DNA of 64,000 nucleotides from Actinomycetota bacterium (GTDB lineage: Bacteria > Actinomycetota > Thermoleophilia > BMS3ABIN01): NCBI GenBank assembly GCA_023382335.1, contig JAMCPM010000007.1, positions 26,388-90,387 on the forward strand. Direction: 5' to 3'. The position numbers and the translations under genes are program-made. The notes below the pieces were generated by a model that did no database searches, was not told the DNA's origin, and was given only the letters and a program-made list of their open reading frames with translations. Shown in pieces: positions 60,093 through 64,000 of this stretch; position 1 is the stretch's first letter; each line of letters begins with the position of its first letter.

Positions 60093-60398
60093 CTAGCCGC
60101 CGGTGTAGGCAACCGGTATATGCTGGGCATCCCAGTAATCTATTTTTTCTTTCAGCTGCTGCCGGGTGTTATCGATCTCCTGCTTCTGCGGGCTCCAGTC
60201 GGTGGGGCACTCGCGCTTGAGCTGATCGAGCTTGGCGCTCAGATCGTCGGCCAGCCGGTTCATCTCCGTCATCTCGGCGCTGGCGGCCCTCTTTTCCTCG
60301 TCGCTCATGTTTCCCAGCGCTCGCATGATGGTATAGAGCCTTGATTTCACCGAGGTCAGTTCGGCATACATCGCGTCGCAGTAATAATTGGCGTCCAT
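60093..60398 (-). CDS. Small coiled-coil protein, unknown function
   Basis: A 101-residue protein from the ATG at 60398, preceded by GGGAGGAAG; upstream codons to 60542 are unsupported and overlap the next gene. It is rich in charged helices (SVKSRLYTIMRALGNMSDEE, MTEMNRLADDLSAKLDQLKR, IDNTRQQLKEKIDYW) that look like a helical bundle or coiled coil. There is no signal or membrane segment. No family was recognised. It lies directly upstream of the short cytochrome b frame on the same strand and may form an operon with it. Confidence 0.65.
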   Translation of the reverse strand: MDANYYCDAMYAELTSVKSRLYTIMRALGNMSDEEKRAASAEMTEMNRLADDLSAKLDQLKRECPTDWSPQKQEIDNTRQQLKEKIDYWDAQHIPVAYTGG

Positions 60399-60540
60399 TT
60401 CTTCCTCCCTTGTTGGCGGCCGCAAACGGAAAACATCTCCATCCCGCCGATTTGATCTGATACTTTGCTTTTTCCCCGCCAACCCGTCTCTAAACTTGGG
60501 GGCAGGTTTTCCCGCAAGTCTCTGAGGGAATGACAAATTC

Positions 60541-61158
60541 ATGGAATTCGTTCAGCTACCGGAGCCTGCCCGAATCGAGCGCGCCGCCGAGGGCATACGC
60601 AATCGCGGCATGTATGCCGAGACGGTTCAATCTCCGGAACAGGCGCTCGAGAGACTGGTCAGCCTGATCCCCGAGGGAGCCTCGGTCATGACCGGGGCCT
60701 CGGTCACGCTGGAAAAGATCGGCTTTATCGATCTGCTGATCTCGGGCAAACATCCCTGGAAGAACCTCAAGGACAAGATCTTCGCGGAAAAAGATCCGGC
60801 CAGGCTGGTGGAGCTGCGCCGGCGCAGCACCATGGCTGACTACTTCATGGGCAGCGTGCACGCGATAACAGAAGCGGGCGAGCTGGTTATAGCCTCAGCT
60901 TCCGGCAGCCAGCTGCCGGCATATGCCTACTGCGCCAGGAACATCATCTGGATCGCAGGGACGCAAAAGATAGTGCCCGATCTCGACAGCGGATTCCGGC
61001 GCTTGCGGGAATATGTCTTCCCCCTGGAAGACCGTCGCATGAAGAGCACCGGCGCCGCCGGCAGCGCCATCAACAAGGTGCTTGTCATCTACGGCGAGCC
61101 CGAATATTCCAGGCGCATGGTGACCATGATACTCGTCAACGAAAAGCTGGGCTTCTGA
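60541..61158 (+). CDS. LUD-domain protein (LutC/YkgG family)
   Basis: A 205-residue protein. The LUD (DUF162) fold is recognised by LVSLIPEGASVMTGASVTLEKIG, the RRRSTMADYFMGSVHAITE segment, TEAGELVIASASGSQLPAYAY and the closing IAGTQKIVPDLDSGFRRLREYV. LutC relatives take part in lactate use with LutA and LutB, but neither is present nearby, so this is a solitary member of unknown role. Its TGA stop forms a CTGA overlap with the presumed CTG start of the next gene. Confidence 0.85.
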   Translation: MEFVQLPEPARIERAAEGIRNRGMYAETVQSPEQALERLVSLIPEGASVMTGASVTLEKIGFIDLLISGKHPWKNLKDKIFAEKDPARLVELRRRSTMADYFMGSVHAITEAGELVIASASGSQLPAYAYCARNIIWIAGTQKIVPDLDSGFRRLREYVFPLEDRRMKSTGAAGSAINKVLVIYGEPEYSRRMVTMILVNEKLGF

Positions 61159-61202
61159 TCAGCGATCGCGAAGTAAAGCCCTATCCCCGTATCAGGCGCC
61201 TG

Positions 61203-61994
61203 ATGGTCGATGCCGGACGCCTGGCGCGCCGGCGCCAGTTCATCCATGGGCTATTCGAGGTGGATGTGACCAGGACCCGCCAGTTGATCCGCGGGCACCG
61301 GCTCCGCACCGGGCAGCCGCTCTCGATGACCGCTTACGTCGCCTGGTGCCTGGCGCAGGCGGTTGACCGGGATAAAAGCGTGCAGGCGATGCGTTCCTGG
61401 GGAAACCGGCTGGTGATATTCGACGACGTCGACATCTACATGCCGATCGAGATCGATCTCGACGGCAGGAAATTCCCCTATCTTCACACTCTGCGCAATG
61501 CCAACAGCAGGACCCCCACCGATCTCGATGCCGAGATCCGGGCAGTCAAGAGCATGCCCGAGCAGAGCGGCAGCGCCGGCACCTGGCGCTACATGCAGTG
61601 GTTTGTCCGTCTGCCGCATTTTGTCAGGATGCTGATCCAGTGGGTAGTGTTTAAAAACCCTGATTGGGTCAAGCAACATGCCGGCACGGTGGAGCTGACG
61701 GCGATCGGGATGTTCGGCCGCGGCGGCGGTTGGGGAATCTACAATCCCAATCACACGCTGGCGGTCGTCATCGGCGGCGTAGTCAAGAAGCCCGCTGCCG
61801 TCGACGGCGGCATCGAGGTGCGCGAGTTCCTCGATCTGTCGGTGCAGGTGGACCATGACATCATCGACGGCGGCCCCGCGGCCCGTTTCGCCAGCCAGCT
61901 CCGGGAGATGATCGAAACCGGCCATGGGCTGGCGGAGCAGTCTGTGGAGCAGGCGCCGGCATCATCGAAGCCGGTTTCCCGCAATCCCGCGTAA
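61203..61994 (+). CDS. 2-oxoacid dehydrogenase E2-type acyltransferase catalytic domain protein
   Basis: From the ATG at 61203 the product is 263 residues. The frame continues upstream in sensible family sequence (ISDREVKPYPRIRR) to a CTG at 61155-61157 that overlaps the stop of the LUD gene (CTGA), so the true start is probably the CTG. It contains only the E2 catalytic fold: FIHGLFEVDVTRTR, MTAYVAWCLAQA, and the active-site motif HDIIDGGPAARF (HxxxDG). Lipoyl and E1-binding domains are absent. Such free-standing proteins are acyltransferases of unknown substrate; some resemble chloramphenicol acetyltransferase in fold. Confidence 0.85.
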   Translation: MVDAGRLARRRQFIHGLFEVDVTRTRQLIRGHRLRTGQPLSMTAYVAWCLAQAVDRDKSVQAMRSWGNRLVIFDDVDIYMPIEIDLDGRKFPYLHTLRNANSRTPTDLDAEIRAVKSMPEQSGSAGTWRYMQWFVRLPHFVRMLIQWVVFKNPDWVKQHAGTVELTAIGMFGRGGGWGIYNPNHTLAVVIGGVVKKPAAVDGGIEVREFLDLSVQVDHDIIDGGPAARFASQLREMIETGHGLAEQSVEQAPASSKPVSRNPA

Positions 61995-62049
61995 ACCGGG
62001 GAATTCCCCTGCTTAACTGAAAAGTGAAAGCAAGACGATGGCCGGCAGC

Positions 62050-63825
62050 CTAAACAACTTCGAATGGGCGCATCATCTCGTTGTCCTCGTGTTCCAGGAT
62101 GTGGCAGTGGTACACATAGGATGCCGGGCGCGAAGCTCCATCCGGCGGTGAGAAGGGCGCCACGATCCTGAGTATCTCCGCCGGCATGGCCAGGGCTGTG
62201 TCTTTCCATCCGGCCGAATGCGGGGGAGGCGCCACCGCCGGGCCGGTGACGTAGCTGTTGGGATCCGGCTTGGGGCTCGTTCCGGCGCGCCAGGCTTCCT
62301 TGGCGTTCCAGTAATTGATCTGGTCGAGCGGCTGGCGGTTGAGAATCTGGAACTGGGTCAGGTGCAGATGGAGCGGATGCGCCTCTTCCGTCAGGTTGAC
62401 AAATTCCCAGATTTCGGTAGTTCCGTCCCGCGGCTGCTCCTCGACCGGATCACGGAAGAGTCTGTTGTTGATCTGCAATTGCAGCCTGCCGGTAGCGCCT
62501 TCGATGTTCTCCAGATTGATGACGCGGCTGGCGAGCCCGGCGGTGGGGCTTAAGGCGGGCAGCGGCGGCAAGGCAAGTGACGCCGCTGGTGTCGTTCTAT
62601 CCCCGGACTGCAGACTCTTACTGACCCGGATCTGCATCAGTTCACCGATCTGGGGCTGAGCGCCTCCGCCGGCGGGGAACGGCGCCGCGGCGTCATTCTT
62701 CAATGTCAGGGTCGTCCCCGGGGCTAAAGACGAAAAGTCGGCAATTATGTCAAAGCGCTCGGCTGGACTGATCAGCAACTTGCTCACGGGTACGGCCGCC
62801 GGCAGCAGGCCGCCGTCGTTGCCGATCACATGAACGCCGTGCGCGCTTCCCTGAATATCGAACCAGAGATTATAAGTCCTCGCCTGGGAGCCGTTGAGCA
62901 GACGCAGCCGGTAACGGCGCGGCTCGACTTCCAGATAGGGGTAGGCTTTGCCGTTTATCTGGGGGATGTTGCCCAGGAACATGGGCGTCCAGACCGGATG
63001 CTCGGCGGTCACGCCCCTGGTCGGATATGACAGCGAGCCGTCATCGTTGAAATCCCGGTCCTGGATCACCAGAGGGATCTCATAATCGCCCGCGGGCAGG
63101 CCCAGGCTGTCCTCGATATCATCACGGATCAGATACGCGCCCGACAGCCCGGCGTAGACGTTGAGCCTGGTGATGGCCATGGCGTGGTCGTGATACCACA
63201 GCATGCACGCCTGCTGTGAGTTGGAATAGATGAAGTCGCCATCGAAGAAAGTGCTGCCGGTCCGGGCGGCGCCTGGAGTAGACCATGCGTTGGGCAGACC
63301 GTCATACTGCGGCAGAGTATGTCCGCCGTGCAGATGAATCACGGTGCGCACTTCGGGCATGGCCGCCATGTCATCGAGCGTGGGGTCGATGGAATCCTTG
63401 AGCAGATGTGTCCGGGGAAGGCCGTCGTTGATCCACTTGATCCGCACCGGACGGTCGCGCCGGGCTTCGATCAACGGCCCCGGTGTCGAGCCCTCGAAGC
63501 CCCAGACGGTCGTTGGCGGCAACTGGCTATGCATCTCCTGCTGAAACTCGGACATGTGGATCTCATAGTAATCCTGGCCCTCATACCTGCCGGTGTCGGG
63601 CGCGAGTCTGGCCGGGACCGGCAGCGGGTCGATAAATCTGTCGATAGTGGCCGCGCTTCTGTTTACGCGTGTTGACGAAGTCACAGCCTCCTGCGCCTGT
63701 TCGCCGCAACCGATCGAGAAAAGAGAAGGCATCATCACGCCCACGCCGGTAATGGCGCTGAGCTCGAGAAACTTCCGCCGCGAAATCAGTTGTTCCTTTT
63801 TCTTCAAGACGGTCCGGGGTCCCAT
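62050..63825 (-). CDS. Tat-exported multicopper oxidase (CotA/bilirubin-oxidase-like)
   Basis: A 591-residue enzyme with a twin-arginine signal (SRRKFLELSAITGVGVMM, about residues 15-32) followed by a lipobox-like SIGC. All copper sites are present: VIHLHGGHTLP, LWYHDHAMAITRLN, HPLHLHLTQF and YHCHILEHEDNEMM with the type 1 Cys. Motif spacing resembles CotA laccase and bilirubin oxidases, and TAT export fits copper loading inside the cell. It differs strongly from the Sec-exported oxidase at 33116. Possible roles are copper resistance, metal oxidation or phenol oxidation. The CopB ATPase gene lies 3.5 kb away. Confidence 0.94.
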   Translation of the reverse strand: MGPRTVLKKKEQLISRRKFLELSAITGVGVMMPSLFSIGCGEQAQEAVTSSTRVNRSAATIDRFIDPLPVPARLAPDTGRYEGQDYYEIHMSEFQQEMHSQLPPTTVWGFEGSTPGPLIEARRDRPVRIKWINDGLPRTHLLKDSIDPTLDDMAAMPEVRTVIHLHGGHTLPQYDGLPNAWSTPGAARTGSTFFDGDFIYSNSQQACMLWYHDHAMAITRLNVYAGLSGAYLIRDDIEDSLGLPAGDYEIPLVIQDRDFNDDGSLSYPTRGVTAEHPVWTPMFLGNIPQINGKAYPYLEVEPRRYRLRLLNGSQARTYNLWFDIQGSAHGVHVIGNDGGLLPAAVPVSKLLISPAERFDIIADFSSLAPGTTLTLKNDAAAPFPAGGGAQPQIGELMQIRVSKSLQSGDRTTPAASLALPPLPALSPTAGLASRVINLENIEGATGRLQLQINNRLFRDPVEEQPRDGTTEIWEFVNLTEEAHPLHLHLTQFQILNRQPLDQINYWNAKEAWRAGTSPKPDPNSYVTGPAVAPPPHSAGWKDTALAMPAEILRIVAPFSPPDGASRPASYVYHCHILEHEDNEMMRPFEVV

Positions 63826-63923
63826 CGTGGATGAGCGTGGTTATATCAGCTCTTATTACCGCTTTTCAATCGCGGCAAACCCGGCGGTGGTTTGAAAAAG
63901 CCGCATCGGGAAAGAAATGTTGT

Positions 63924-64000
63924 ATGAGAACCGCGCCCGTCAAAGTTCTGCCGGCCTTTTTGATCATCGCCGCGGTGATTGCTGTCTCCATATTGACGGC
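63924..64000 (+). CDS. Start of an exported protein, truncated by the window edge
   Basis: An ATG at 63924 with GGGAAAGAA upstream opens 25 codons reading MRTAPVKVLPAF then LIIAAVIAVSILTA, a typical signal peptide or membrane anchor, and runs off the right edge. Its divergent position from the multicopper oxidase gene is consistent with a real start. The product is unknown. Confidence 0.5.
   Translation, partial: MRTAPVKVLPAFLIIAAVIAVSILT

Overview
The window is a GC-rich bacterial chromosome segment. It is most likely from a deep-branching, anaerobic or microaerophilic, subsurface-type Actinomycetota. The reasons are high GC with strong GGAGG ribosome binding sites, a SAM-I riboswitch, PucR and DtxR-FeoA regulators, an archaeal-type split glutamate synthase, NrfCD-type redox proteins with a multiheme cytochrome, and no Gram-negative outer-membrane genes. 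The lineage is an inference from gene content. No rRNA, tRNA, CRISPR array or prophage was seen.

Layout. 1-2330: an edge-truncated secreted FG-GAP protein, then a SAM-I riboswitch with terminator controlling a threonine-synthase-like PLP enzyme and a MoaD/ThiS sulfur carrier. 2330-18700: a cell-surface region. It holds two paralogous small secreted proteins, a frameshifted BNR-propeller lipoprotein, two secreted proteins of unknown function, and three very large secreted proteins. Each of those three ends in four copies of the same roughly 100-residue WYD...SQRV repeat. Decayed mobile DNA and dispersed palindromic repeats lie among them. 19000-26000: a minus-strand housekeeping block (guaA, a small membrane protein, an SDR, cobT, a membrane hydrolase, an endonuclease III homologue, a lipid kinase, a PHP phosphatase). 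26150-29760: an iron uptake operon (DtxR-FeoA regulator, FeoB, CDF-like transporter).

29800-41520: a PucR regulator, a secreted multicopper oxidase, and a glutamate synthase divided into a glutaminase, an FMN subunit and a GXGXG-GltD-ferredoxin fusion, with a two-helix membrane protein inserted. The PucR promoter and the glutamate synthase promoter share TTGTACAA elements. 41520-43400: an intact IS481-family element, then an AbrB/RelE-type toxin-antitoxin pair. 43400-48930: a Mg2+ P-type ATPase, a DUF1540 protein, an FTR1 iron permease whose promoter palindrome matches that of the DtxR operon, a parvulin and a LOG-family protein. 48970-53700: a redox operon (NrfD-like membrane subunit, Tat-exported 4Fe-4S protein, triheme cytochrome, small membrane protein) followed by a NarX/NarL-like two-component pair. 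54260-63830: gene relics, a PAS protein, a methyltransferase, a CopB-type copper ATPase, a Nudix hydrolase, a YedY-like molybdoenzyme with a short cytochrome b, a LUD protein, an E2-fold acyltransferase and a second multicopper oxidase. A new exported protein starts at the right edge.

The main themes are metal homeostasis (Fe, Cu, Mg), extracytoplasmic redox chemistry, and a large secreted or surface protein set. The most distinctive points are the SAM-riboswitch-controlled ThrC/MoaD pair, the twelve WYD repeats in three adjacent proteins, two sets of shared operators that link distant genes in the window, and two genes that seem to start at CTG within a CTGA stop/start overlap.
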